This document shows, piece after piece, positions 11,401-21,420 of a stretch of DNA of 64,000 bases. The position numbers and the translations under genes were made by a program. The stretch is taken from the NCBI GenBank assembly GCA_949317995.1, contig OX439052.1:38069932-38133931 (forward strand). Reading direction: 5' to 3'. The notes beneath the pieces are model-generated. The model was not told the DNA's origin and ran no database searches. It saw only the letters and a list, made by a program, of their open reading frames with translations. Numbering within the stretch: position 1 is the stretch's first letter; each line of letters begins with the position of its first letter. The stretch is from Acholoe squamosa. Lineage: Eukaryota; Annelida; Polychaeta; Phyllodocida; Polynoidae.

Positions 11401-11910
11401 TATCCTGTACTGAACCCTGATGATTTGGGTTTTGGTGGTAATTCAGTCATAGGTTTGTCATCCAATGGATAGTCTCTTCTGGACATTGCATCAGCTGGTA
11501 TTTTCAGTTTCCTTCTGACATGTTGTATGGTGAAGGAGAACTGTTGAATCTTTAATGCCCATCTGGCCCACATGTTTTTGTTATCTAACTTGGTCAGTAT
11601 AGGGATGAGTGCCTGATGGTCAGTATATAGTTGGAAATGTCTTCCTTCCAGGTAGTGTCTGAAGTATCCCACTGCAAATACAACTCCCAACAGTTCTCTC
11701 TGTGAGGCCCCATAATTTTTTTCATGCTCATGGAGTGAGCGGCCAGAGAATGCTACCGGTCGCGGTTTGCCTTCCTTCTCTTGGGATAGGGTAGCCCCAA
11801 GAACTGTACCTGATGCATCTGTTGTCAGATGAAACTCTTTTGAATAGTCTGGGTACAGTAAGATGACATTAGTGCTAATGGCGTCTTTCAGGGCCTGGAA
11901 GGCTTTTTCA
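11400..11910 (-). pseudogene. pol: gypsy RNase H
   Basis: Minus-strand translation shows the ordered RNase HI-like motifs of gypsy elements: 'LTTDASGTVLGATL' (first Asp), 'RPVAFSGRSL', 'NYGASQRELLGVVFAV' (Glu), then 'FQLYTDHQAL' (second Asp) and 'ADAMSRRDYPL' at the end. The Asp-Glu-Asp triad is therefore visible. The upstream end ('KDCEKAFQALKDA') breaks off near 11920 where the nested LINE begins. The homologous continuation resumes at 13746. Confidence 0.85.
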
Positions 11911-11924
11911 CAGTCTTTTTAAAG

Positions 11925-12853
11925 TGGTTTATTGAGTCTGGAAGAACAATACAATTAACATTGTCCCTCTCCTAGCATCCTTGCTTTTTTTTTAAGCTAG
12001 GTCCAATGAATGTCATACAGCAGTGTATACAGAACAATTAAAATGAATAGTATGTCGACCTCCAGTTGTTCGCAACTTATTTTAGGCCTTCCAGTAACCT
12101 AACTGAAAATATTCACAGTTGTTGATAGCTCAGGGGGGGGGGATTGATGATATGAGATGGAGTATGAATATTGTATAAAATTGATATAAATTAACCGTTA
12201 CATGAAACATGCAGGGTAATCCTTCTTAATGCTAGATTTAAAAGTATATAAATCTTTAATTTGCGTGTACTTAGGTTTAAGTCTTTCGATAGCTCGGTAT
12301 AAAGCACTTCGTATTACAATTGGTTTTAGTGACCTAATAACATTTAATCTTTTTCCTTGGTGAAATCTAGTTGGGATAGTTCTATTGTCTACATAAATTG
12401 GGTTATGAGACAAATCATAGGCACATAACAACAGGTAAATGTCTCTTCTGTTGGCTAATTCACTACAATTGCTTTCTACTTGGATCTCCTTTGTAGTCAT
12501 AGTAGGATTTTCTTCAAGTTTAACTAGGTATGCTATTCTCCAGGCCTTATTCTGTAGTAACTGTAGTTCTTTATTTTCTAGTCCTCCCAAATTGAAACAA
12601 TTTATTTTTTATGTTCCTAATACATTGAGCCCTGTGCTCAACAAATTTAAGCTCAGGGTCCAATGTGATACCCAAATAAGGGAAGACCAACACTCTCTCT
12701 AACTTAATACCATTAAGCATGAAATTACAGTCATTATTTGCCCTTTGATTAAACACCATCCATTTAGTCTTTGCCTCATTAATAGTGAGGGACTTATTTA
12801 TACACCATCTAGATATTTTTTGTAGATGTCTATGCATCGCGTCTTCACATGAA

Positions 12854-12907
<54 letters not shown>

Positions 12908-13745
12908 AAAAGAGCACCAAACCCAAAACTGAGCCCTGAGGGACACCATATGTAATTAATTTTGTGATAAAAATCTTTTCATTAGCTAAGGTCATTTGAT
13001 ATCTATTTGTCAAATAATTTTCAAAAAAATCGCAGGTTTTTTTACTAAGTCTAAAAGCCTCCAATTTTTTTAATAACTTTAAATGTGAAACTGTGTCAAA
13101 AGCCTTTTTATAGTCCAGATATCAGCAATAGGTTGGCTTATCAGTGATAATATTATTTATGATTAGAGATAAGTGTTCAGTGATGATGGTCTGGGTCAAG
13201 TGCTTTTTTCTATAGCCATGCTGATGGGGCACAGTAAGTCATTAGTTTCCATACAAACCTGTAACCTCTTACAGACAATCTTTTCTCAAATCTTACCTGT
13301 AATTGGTAAGAGGCTTATTGGTCCTAGATCACTAACCTGTAAGGAGTTTGCCTTCTTATGAAGGGGAACCACAGCGGCAATTTTCCATTTATCTGGGAAA
13401 GTCGCTTTGCGTAAACACAAATTGTAAAGATATAGAAATACCTCAGGAATAGATAGCATAGCATCCTTTATAACATAAGCTTTACAGTTGTTTATGGCCG
13501 AGGGTTTTTTAACATTTATTGCCTTAACTAGTTTGATAAAATCTATGTAAGAGATATCATTCAATAGATTTGTATTCCATACACATCTGAGTGGTTCACA
13601 TATGCATCACCAGGTGGCAGATCATTGGCGAGTTTTTCTCCAATGTTTACAAAATAACTAATAATATATTCCGAGCACATGTCTGATGGGATGATCAAGT
13701 TGGTGGTGTTGTTTCTTAACTTAAGAAAGTGGCCGAGCTGTCTCA
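11925..13745 (-). mobile_element. nested 5'-truncated non-LTR retrotransposon (LINE)
   Basis: Inserted in the gypsy pol in the same orientation, this carries LINE reverse transcriptase pieces in order. 13561-13746 resembles the RT upstream region ('SYFVNIGEKLANDLPP'). 13286-13564 has 'FPDKWKIAAVVPLHKK' then 'GPISLLP'. 12798-13064 has 'YGVPQGSVLG'. 12571-12837 has 'SRWCINKSLTINEAKTKWMV'. 12198-12590 is the C-terminal part. No endonuclease domain is left. The 3' end is near AATAAACCACTTTAAAAA (rc of 11918-11935). The style is CR1/Jockey-like. Frameshifts and loss of the YADD box make it inactive. Target-site duplication not identified. Confidence 0.85.
12857..12904. repeat. (TA)n microsatellite inside the LINE RT
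   Basis: About 48 bp of TA repeat lie exactly where the RT sequence 'FSIYI' should continue into the Asn-Asp and then YADD boxes. Downstream the sequence resumes at 'HLQKISRW'. The tract replaces the segment that should carry the catalytic Asp pair. Confidence 0.9.
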
Positions 13746-14290
13746 CTAAATCCTTTGATGAATTTTCTGTAGAATTGGGCCAGTCCTGTGAAGGATCTGA
13801 CTTCTCTTACGTTTTTGGGTGTTGGAAAAGATTGGATTTTATCAACCTTTTCTGGTGAAGGCTTAATACCGCCAGTGGTCACCTTCATGCCTAGGAAATC
13901 TAGTTCCTCTAGGAAGAACTCACACTTTTTCTTTTTTCAGCTTTAAATTGCCATATTTGAGTGTTTGGAAGATATCCCTTAGGTCATTGAAGCATTAATC
14001 TATTGAGGGTGATAAACACAATATGTCATCCAGGTATGGAATGGCACATTTGTACTGTAAGTTTTGAAGGACACGGTATCCATGGCTTGGAAAACCTGGG
14101 CACTAGTGGCCAATCCCATTGGCATAGCCTTGTACCTATATTTCTTGGTCCTAGTGAGGAAAGCTACTTTGTCCCTGTCCTCTTGTCTAATTGTAATCTG
14201 GAAGTACCCTTGTTGGGCATCCATTTTAGAGAAGATCACAGGTTTCATTTCACTTATCATTTCTATACTTTTGGGGCCCTATGTATTTGA
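13746..14290 (-). pseudogene. pol: gypsy reverse transcriptase
   Basis: Minus-strand motifs in order: 'FSKMDAQQGYFQI' (first catalytic Asp), 'RYKAMPMGLATSAQVFQ' (gypsy-type P-F/M-G-L box), then the catalytic 'YLDD' at about 14029-14040. YLDD is in a different frame because of an apparent one-base insertion near 14076. The fragment then runs through 'GIKPSPEKV' and 'FTGLAQFYRKFIKGF' (the G-x-x-x-Y-Y/F-R-R-F-I connection motif) to 13746, where the LINE interrupts it. Confidence 0.85.
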
Positions 14291-14451
14291 TCTTCTAGAT
14301 CTGTTGAGTTTTGGGTATATATCCCTATTATCTCTCGCTTTTTGACCTTGTATGGAGAACTGGAGATGTTCATTGATATGACAGGATGTTTGTTAAATCT
14401 GTCAGGTGTCACCAGGGACCTTTTAACCAGATATCTTGGAAAATGTGAGCT

Positions 14452-14903
14452 TCATTCTAAAATATCAGTTACACCTTGTGATTGGAAGAATGGGGTCATT
14501 GCTGTAATTTTACCAGTTACTGCTCTTTCTGAAAATGGTGGTATGGTGACTGGTTTTGATGCCATTATGTTGTGATTTGTCTGAGGAACATAATTGAAGA
14601 ATTGGATAGAAGATCCTGTTTTAGATAGAAAATCTGTTCCCAGTATGATTGGTTGGGTCAATTGAGGTAGAATTGCAAAGTGTTGAGAGAAGCTCTTGTT
14701 TTGAATTTTGAATTTCAATTTGATGCCCTTTCTAATTGAACACATAGCCTAATTCTGAGGAATTCTGAGGTAACCTGTTTTGATAGGGATGATGCTAAAC
14801 CTTCTCCAATACATGAGATGGTTGCACCTGTGTCAATTAATGCGAGGATGTCAGTTTCATTGAAAGTAAGATCGATTTTGCCATTGACCATTGTAACAGG
14901 CAA
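14452..14903 (-). pseudogene. pol: gypsy aspartic protease and linker
   Basis: Two frames cover it. 14715-14903 has 'DILALIDTGATISCI', the D-T-G-A active-site motif of retroviral-type proteases. 14452-14745 has 'PIILGTDFLSKTG', the I-L-G-x-D-F-L motif near the protease C-terminus. A frame change separates them, so this copy cannot make an intact protease. Confidence 0.85.
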
Positions 14904-15060
14904 AGTACTGTGTTCCTCCTGAGCTGTCTAAGATCTGCCAGGGACTCATGCCTCTGTATAGGCATAGGTCATGCTGTAGAAGTAGTGTTGAGGTATCTTG
15001 GAAACCCGGGTTCTCCACCGCTCTGTGGGCATGGAAGCGCCACTATAAATGGTCAGAGTC
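14904..15060 (-). pseudogene. gag: gag C-terminal remnant (tentative)
   Basis: Immediately upstream of the protease, minus-strand translation gives a short segment ending 'LADLRQLRRN', preceded by sequence that could be a decayed zinc knuckle. Stops are present and no complete CCHC can be confirmed. The rest of gag is missing, so the copy seems internally deleted at its 5' side. Confidence 0.3.
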
Positions 15061-15123
15061 TACTCCAGGGTTTATATCCCAACCCTTGGGCAGCACAGGA
15101 AGTCAGTGTCTCCATGGTGATCG

Positions 15124-16919
15124 GTCGGTACATACAGTAAACTATGCATATTATTGGTGGGGAGTATCACATGCATGGTAGTAAAGCCAGCTGCTGATTG
15201 GTGGAACGGGAGCTTTCACCAGCCTCATGGGGTGCCTCCTTGCGGGCCTGAGGTGGGAAACCGGCCGCACCTTTTGGTCCAAAGTTTTATGTACATGTCC
15301 ATATATGGTAAGTATATATTCATTAAGGTGTGAAAGCTGACACCAGTTTTATGTCCATATTTGGTAATAAGGTAAGGGTAGAGCTTAATGCTTGGCATCT
15401 TATGAGGGTATAATCCTTTGGCTTTCATAGAAATTATGCTGGTGCTGCGGTACCAGCATTATTGATGGATTAATAAAAGTCCATATTCCATCTGTTACAT
15501 ATTTCATATAATAAATCATAATATATACAAGTACCAATAATATGTTCTTTGTTATAATGTGTATTTGTCCTTATTGCGGATTCTTATATTCTTATATTCA
15601 TTCATATATAATATAACATCACATATTAATATTAATAATCATAATTGTTACGTAATTATACCAATAGCGGTCATATATAGCTGGATGTGGCAGATAGTAG
15701 GGTGACACTAGATTCAGGGTTTTCAAATTCAACACTTAAAATCCTCTTTCCCTCTGTGGGTCGGGATGGGACTATAGGGGCTTATAAAATAATTGGCATA
15801 ATCTTTCCCAAATTAGGCATTGAGAACTGTATGTGTTGGTTTGCACGAGGTTAATACAGCTCTAACCTCAACATGCTTCCACCAACACCCACGGAAGAAG
15901 AAAAAATTCAACGAATTAGATTTGAAATAACTCAAACATGAAAAAACAAACAACATATAACATCAAAGTAATTGCATGAGTTTACAGCTCTAAGGTAAAA
16001 ATGCTACCATCGCTACCCTAGGAAAGATTGAAAAAAAAAAGACAAAAGCAAATAAAAAAAGAAAAAAAAAAACAAAACACAAAAAAAAGATATCAACAAA
16101 ATAACTTACATAAAGGTGCTTCTAGGAACACTTAAACTTATCTTTCATGATTTCATAAAACAAAGGTGCTAGAAGGTTTGCAAGTGTCAACTAAAATCAA
16201 TAACTGTGACACGCGAAAAGGGGTCTTAGTGCAGGGTGCAATAAGACCCCCTTTCCCAGTACTTGCCACAACTATTGTCTCAACTGGCTTGTTTACACAA
16301 GTTGTAGAATCGATATGAAGATATACAATACATTTATTTTGGTACATTATTGCTAGAATGCTTCTGGGAACACTTCTATTGTGTCAATGTGTACTTCTCT
16401 GAAGACTTGAAATTAATGGACTCTTTAAGAATATCACAAGGTTATCCGAAGTTTATTTCCGTATAAGGCTATTAGTCCTGAAACTATCAACATGAAGAAT
16501 GCCTGGCAGGACAGGCTTTTTCCTAGGTATTCTTATGCTACTCACATCGAAGACCCTTTTTTTCTGTGTGCTGGCACTTACAAATCTCAATAAACCTATC
16601 GCTACCCTAGCCGTTTTACGAGACTGGTCCTTATTTGAATATCTCTTACACTTACAGCCAGTGCTTATTCAAGGTAGGAGCTTTTTTGAGACATCGGTGC
16701 TTAACAATGTCAAAATGATATAAAACCTCATGTACATGTATAAGCTGAACCTTTGTATAGGCCACACCCTGAGTTTGTGGGTAAGCGATAAGCAACATCT
16801 AGAGCCTGAAAAGGTTGTCATTCCTTACTTTAGGCTCTATATGTAAAACTCCTCATATAAGCCGCACCCTAAGTTCAGGGTGACCCTATTCGCTGCACCA
16901 AAGGGTGAAAACTTCTATA
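15124..16919. other. intergenic, no gene seen
   Basis: AT-rich sequence with A-rich runs at 16028-16090. An inverted repeat ATGCTGGT..ACCAGCAT lies at 15436-15460. A GGGGTCTTAGTGCAGGGTGCA motif (16212-16240) recurs, rearranged, near 35655-35695 and 58855-58900. No gene is supported. Confidence 0.45.
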
Positions 16920-17110
16920 ATGGGTCTGAACCACTAAATTCGACATGGTGACATCACCATTTCTTAGAATTGACATGCGACATGGGCCTTAGTGACATGA
17001 GTATAAAGGTTAGTGACATGAGAGAGACATAATAAGTTCTTAGAGGTGACATAGGACATCAGGATTTAAGTGACATGTGACATTCTTAGAATCGACATGT
17101 CACCCAGCAA
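16920..17110 (+). repeat. AAATCGACATG-type dispersed repeat, copy 2
   Basis: Same order of motifs as 4671-4842: GGGTCTGAACCACTAAATTC, then TTCTTAGAATTGACATG, TTAGTGACATGAG and TTCTTAGAATCGACATGTCA. It lies among TATAAGCCGCACCC-like MITE debris. Confidence 0.6.
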
Positions 17111-18485
17111 ATTGTCGACATCTGTCGCCATGATTGGTCATCAATGGTGACTCCTTTTTGAGTGATAACTCAATCGATCATCTTTCGCCACTGTGGCATA
17201 GCATTTGCTATTGCTGGTGATCTTGTGCTATAACGACGTCGTGTTCCATCTAGCGACACGTGTGAGCCACTTCACACAGGTTGACGAGGACTCATGACAA
17301 TTTGCTGGGCACATAGGGGATGTGCCCCTATTCAGAGCCCCTCTATTATAAGCCATGGCAGAGTTTTACTGTATGTATTTGGTGGAAGAGCTCTTTAAGT
17401 GTCACTCAGGACTCAAACCTGAACAATAGCTGATAGAGCTGATAACACTATCAGCTGAATAACAATATAGACCACTGGGCGGAGAGACAGCTGATTGCCT
17501 GATAGTGGTGCCCTGTAGGTATACCAGGCACAAACAACTAGTATCAGGACTCTCTGTAAGGTATGGCATTATCTACTTCTATCTTGTTTTTAGAAAGAAA
17601 TCTTATGTCTACTGTTTTAATGTACAATGTTGAAATCCTGCGTGGAGGGTTTATGTTTCCAACTATAGTGCTTTTGCCAAGTATATCATATAGGTAACTC
17701 AGACAGTCTGGGGGAGGTCTGGACAATGAGGGAGAACTGGATAGTTATGGGCTAGATGTTGTTGGCCGCCTGTTGTAGGCCTAGCTAGGTATGGAGAAAA
17801 GTGGAATTGGGCTCTCCAAGTTTCTCATCCCTTATTGTAGACAAGGGACGGCATGAATATGAATACTTTTGAATATTTGCTACTACCACCAAGATCTGCA
17901 CTCGTGGCAGCGTGAATATTTGCTACTACTCGTTGCGGCTTTCATTAATGTACATGTATTTGAGTCCCGTATCTTAGTAAGTTATACTACAGTCTGACCG
18001 TTTCTTATATCCCTATTTCTAATATGTCATGTCTCTTATACGGCACATGGCTATTGTATTATTGACCAATGGGAGGCATCCCTGGCATATACTGCGGAGT
18101 CGGGGGCTGAAGGTGTTAGTCATAGTGCCGTCGGGGTCTAATGGCAGCCCCCAGCTGATAATGGCTATGTGAGCTATATTCCCAATATTGTCCTGTTTCC
18201 TATACATCGTGTTTCTCAGAAAATCCTGTCCAAATAAGCACCTCAGTTGGACGAGATCCTTGTCCAAATAGCGCTTGCCGTTGCATCCCTCTTTTGATAC
18301 ATGCATTTGTCTAAATTTTAGGCTAAAAGGGGGTAAATGAAGTCTCAACTACAGGGAAAAGGGAGGGGACACCCTGCATACCCTGTTTAGTTCCATCAAT
18401 TCTCCTGATGAGATGGAATAATGCAATATTAGGCCCAGGACCAACATGTGTAGGCTGGAATAAGCAACTTTTGTTGCCCATCCCG
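17111..18485. other. intergenic, no gene seen
   Basis: Non-coding as far as can be judged. A 109-residue frame at 18019-18348 (minus) has no recognisable family and no splice context, so I do not call it a gene. TACAGTAAAACTCTGCCATGG (rc near 17355-17375) resembles MITE ends seen elsewhere. Confidence 0.4.
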
Positions 18486-19219
18486 TACACTGATAATCTT
18501 TAAGGCCAAAAACTTAGTCATATGTGACTAACCTACTTAGTCGTAACGATGAATATGTATATGTCTAACCTTTTCGATTTTGTTAGTCATCTCTGGCTAA
18601 CCCATTTGATTTCTAGGAACCTAAATATGAATTTGATTTCCCAAAGTAATAGAAAGAGCAGGGTTGATTTTGATATGTTAAACCATCGTATTTGTCTATG
18701 TCACGCCTTCACAGCTCTGAAGAAACATATTATATGCCTCACATCAATTATATTTACAACCCATAACCTACGTAAGTATAGGATTGTAACATCATTCACA
18801 GCAATGTGGATATATATATTATGGATATTATAGTTTTCATGTAATAGGTGTTTCTGCCCCTTTACTCACGTCCCAAGAAAACTTGCAATTTATTATAATC
18901 TTTTTTAAGTACATATGATGCCAGTTTAACTTGCCCTTTCACCTTATATACACAGTAAGATGAAATCACCCTTATCTAAGCAAATAAATAGGGCTTTAAA
19001 AGTGTACAGTCAAAAGAAAATGCTTCTTCGACATTGTACTGCCCCCTGCTGTGCTAAACTGGTATATTTTCCTAGAAATATATGACTAGTCAATTAGTCA
19101 CTTTTGAATATTGGTTAGTCACTTTGATCATTAAGTAAGTCAAATAAACTAATACTAAACTGACTAATCTGGGTTAGCCACCACTGACTAACTTTCTCAA
19201 TTTAAAGATTATCAGTGTA
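18486..19219. mobile_element. 734-bp TA-flanked MITE with perfect 18-bp inverted ends
   Basis: Left end TACACTGATAATCTTTAA (18486-18503) and right end TTAAAGATTATCAGTGTA (19202-19219) are perfect inverted repeats including a terminal TA. This is compatible with the TA target duplication of Tc1/mariner-type elements. Subterminal regions share TTAGTCAnnnnTGACTAACC-like repeats in both arms. No transposase frame is inside. Confidence 0.85.
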
Positions 19220-19544
19220 CTTATGCTTTCAGGCAGATCATGCAGTGTGTGTTTCTCCGCTGTCTTTCTGGTACTCACATATTTCTTGCGAGATTAGTAA
19301 AGTACTGTCATGATTGTGGGCACACTTTCATAATCAAAACTAGCTTCTCCTTTGACATAGGGTGCGCCTTTTATGAGAGGAAACACAATACCAAAATAAG
19401 CTTGTTACTGCAACCCACGTATGTATGAGGATCATGTAGCAGGGGCTAGTCTTTCTTATACTCATCACTGAAACTTCTGCTATCAATCCCATGTTTACAT
19501 ATCAAATTGTTCCATCAGTTGAGGAACTCTAAGTTTGCCATGTC

Positions 19545-19725
19545 AACATTGATTAGATATTGACATAGTTGAATCAATGGTGACAGAATCAATGTTGAAT
19601 TAAGAACAATAACATTATTTCAACATTGATATGTCTACTGTTGATATGATTTTGAAATGGTGATGGTGGACAAAAGTTAAATTGAATCATTGAAAAAGAT
19701 GCCTATTGGGTTAATGCATGATCTG
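19545..19725. repeat. degenerate CAACATTGAT repeats
   Basis: Several units of the type TCAACATTGAT..TGTTGAAT..TTCAACATTGATATGTC occur here. The same vocabulary fills 60197-60687, where it is longer and bounded by GCCCAGTGGGC. This looks like a smaller or more decayed copy of the same element. Confidence 0.55.
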
Positions 19726-20660
19726 TGTCAATGATATTGGTAGCTATTTTGCAAAAAAAAAAAGAGAGATTAGAATCATTTTTCATACTCATCAAAAACT
19801 GGTGGCCAGCTGACTCACTCTTCTAGTCTGCACCAGTATTGACCACCTCGCCTGTCTCATCACATGGTGTGTTCTGATAACAGCAGTACTAGTGACATTG
19901 AACTATAGCTGTTATATAACAGAACAAGCTACTGTCACTGATAGCAGGCCACCCGTTTACAGGAAGAAGCAGACACATTTGCATGCAATTTAGGATTAAT
20001 TAGTACATTTACATGTGTTCTCATGTACAATATTAAAAACCTGGAAATGTAGGAACACATTAAGATTTATTTCTAAGCAAGTAGCATTAAACAAGGAATA
20101 AGGTAAAAACCGTATGTAAAAATATAAATTATGTGTCCTGGCAAAGACTATTCATAATGAAATCTTGAGGGGCTGTCATTCAGGGGTTAATAGGTTGTAG
20201 AACAATAATGGTCATCTTTATACTGAATATTTATATGACCCTACAACATCCCTACATCTTTGAGGGGGAATAGGGTTATGTAGGAAGATATGCTTTAACT
20301 CTTCTTTTACCAGAGTATTTCAGTGCAAATTTAGGGTTTTAGTTTACAACATAAACTCTCAAAAACTGTTGGAATTGTGTGAATATTCAAATTAGAAGGG
20401 AAATAGTGATCTTTTATGCTAGGCTAATCATTCAGATAGAACAACACCCAATTTTTCTCTATATAGTTTAATTACTGAGATATATCATCATAAAAGTGGT
20501 GTTATGATGAGAAAAGTTGATCTTATGAGGTAACTTCAAATTGCAATATCTTAGCACTCCCTGTATCAATCACAATGATATAAGTGCATAGTGTAGTAGA
20601 TATAAAGTATATTCATTTTTGTTGGAATTTTGGTGGATAATAAATTTTGGAAAACATTCT
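19726..20660. other. intergenic, no gene seen
   Basis: AT-rich, without conserved frames or sharp repeats. Confidence 0.45.
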
Positions 20661-20666
20661 TTTTTG

Positions 20667-20680
20667 GTTACCATGGCAAC
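20667..20680 (+). promoter_or_regulatory. X-box-like RFX site 1
   Basis: GTTACCATGGCAAC fits the RFX consensus GTNRCC-(0-3N)-RGYAAC with a 2-bp spacer. A second perfect match lies 35 bp downstream. They are about 3.2 kb upstream of the transporter's first coding exon. Function is inference; the pair is also an inverted repeat (15-bp core) that could come from a MITE. Confidence 0.45.
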
Positions 20681-20715
20681 CAAAACCATGCAAAATCCAT
20701 ATTTTTTTCATATCT

Positions 20716-20729
20716 GTTGCCATGGTAAC
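20716..20729 (+). promoter_or_regulatory. X-box-like RFX site 2
   Basis: GTTGCCATGGTAAC fits the RFX X-box consensus perfectly and is the near-inverse of site 1. Confidence 0.45.
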
Positions 20730-21143
20730 CAGCCAAAATGGCCAAAAATGCATCAAACTACACTAAAAATTTTCATGCCATTTTGTTGAGCATGAAAAAA
20801 TGTACAAATTCAATTTTCACCAAAAAAAAAGTATTATTTGACATTTTTCATGATTTTTAGCCTAGATATTGATTAAATCTATGGAAAACTATTATGGTAA
20901 TTTAAGATTTTGTCTCAAGTTTGTAAAACTGCTAGACAAAAAGTATAAGAGATAGAGACTAGCCATTTGGACTCTGTGGAGAACCCAACTCAAGCTAGGG
21001 CCAACAGAAAAATCGAAGAGTTTCAATGGATTTTGAGGAAGCTATAGGCAACTCAAAATCGGCCAAAAATCGGCCAAAATCGGCCCAAACTACGCATTAT
21101 TGCGTAATCGGTAAAGGAAGAGTTAAAGGAGGGCCCGCACGGC

Positions 21144-21278
21144 TAAAGGGGTGTGTCCACTGCTGACGGATAGACCATCCGTCGGTTTCATCCGTATCAT
21201 TTATCATTGATTTCTATGGAGAAAAATACGAATGAAGGGAGAAGGATGGTCCATCTGTCACAGTGAATGCACCCCTTA
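21144..21278. mobile_element. 135-bp MITE with ~35-bp imperfect inverted repeats
   Basis: The left arm starts TAAAGGGGTGTGTCCACTG and includes GACGGATAGACCATCC. The right arm, reverse-complemented, starts TAAGGGGTGCATTCACTG and includes ACAGATGGACCATCC. Terminal TA suggests a Tc1/mariner-like insertion. It directly abuts the dispersed repeat at 21283. Confidence 0.75.
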
Positions 21279-21282
21279 AGAC

Positions 21283-21420
21283 GTACCCACATTAGCAAGT
21301 CACATGACCACCCCTAGACCAATCAGAGCGTTGCAAATTTTTCGCAGGGTCCCGCGGATTTGTGAATGATCTTTTGGCAGGTACCCACGTTGTAATCTTC
21401 CATGCTAGCCCCCATTTAAA
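21283..21420 (+). repeat. dispersed repeat, copy 2 of 2
   Basis: Counterpart of 634-790: CAAGTCACATGACCACCCC, then GACCAATCAGAGCGTTGCAA, then AATGATCTTTTGGCAG, ending in TTTAAAGC. It adjoins the MITE at 21144-21278. Confidence 0.6.

Larger units (their letters stand above)
7136..15123 (-). mobile_element. decayed Ty3/gypsy retrotransposon with env-like gene
   Basis: On the minus strand, transcribed from right to left, the order is a gag remnant, aspartic protease, RT, (nested LINE), RNase H, an unusual linker, integrase and an env-like frame. Protease-RT-RNaseH-integrase order and RT/integrase motifs are diagnostic for Ty3/gypsy. An env after integrase is known for errantivirus-like gypsies. 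Frames shift repeatedly and there are stop codons, so the copy is inactive. A ~70-bp direct repeat (7136-7205 and 15051-15123, sharing CCATGGAGACACTGACTTCC) marks both ends, but full LTRs with TG..CA ends could not be defined, so the boundaries are approximate. Confidence 0.85.

Noticed and set aside
12439..12702. Plus-strand frame opposite the LINE
   Set aside because: It is a shadow of the minus-strand LINE C-terminal coding region.
18019..18348. 109-residue minus ORF
   Set aside because: No family recognised, no splice or promoter context; kept only as a note in the intergenic entry.
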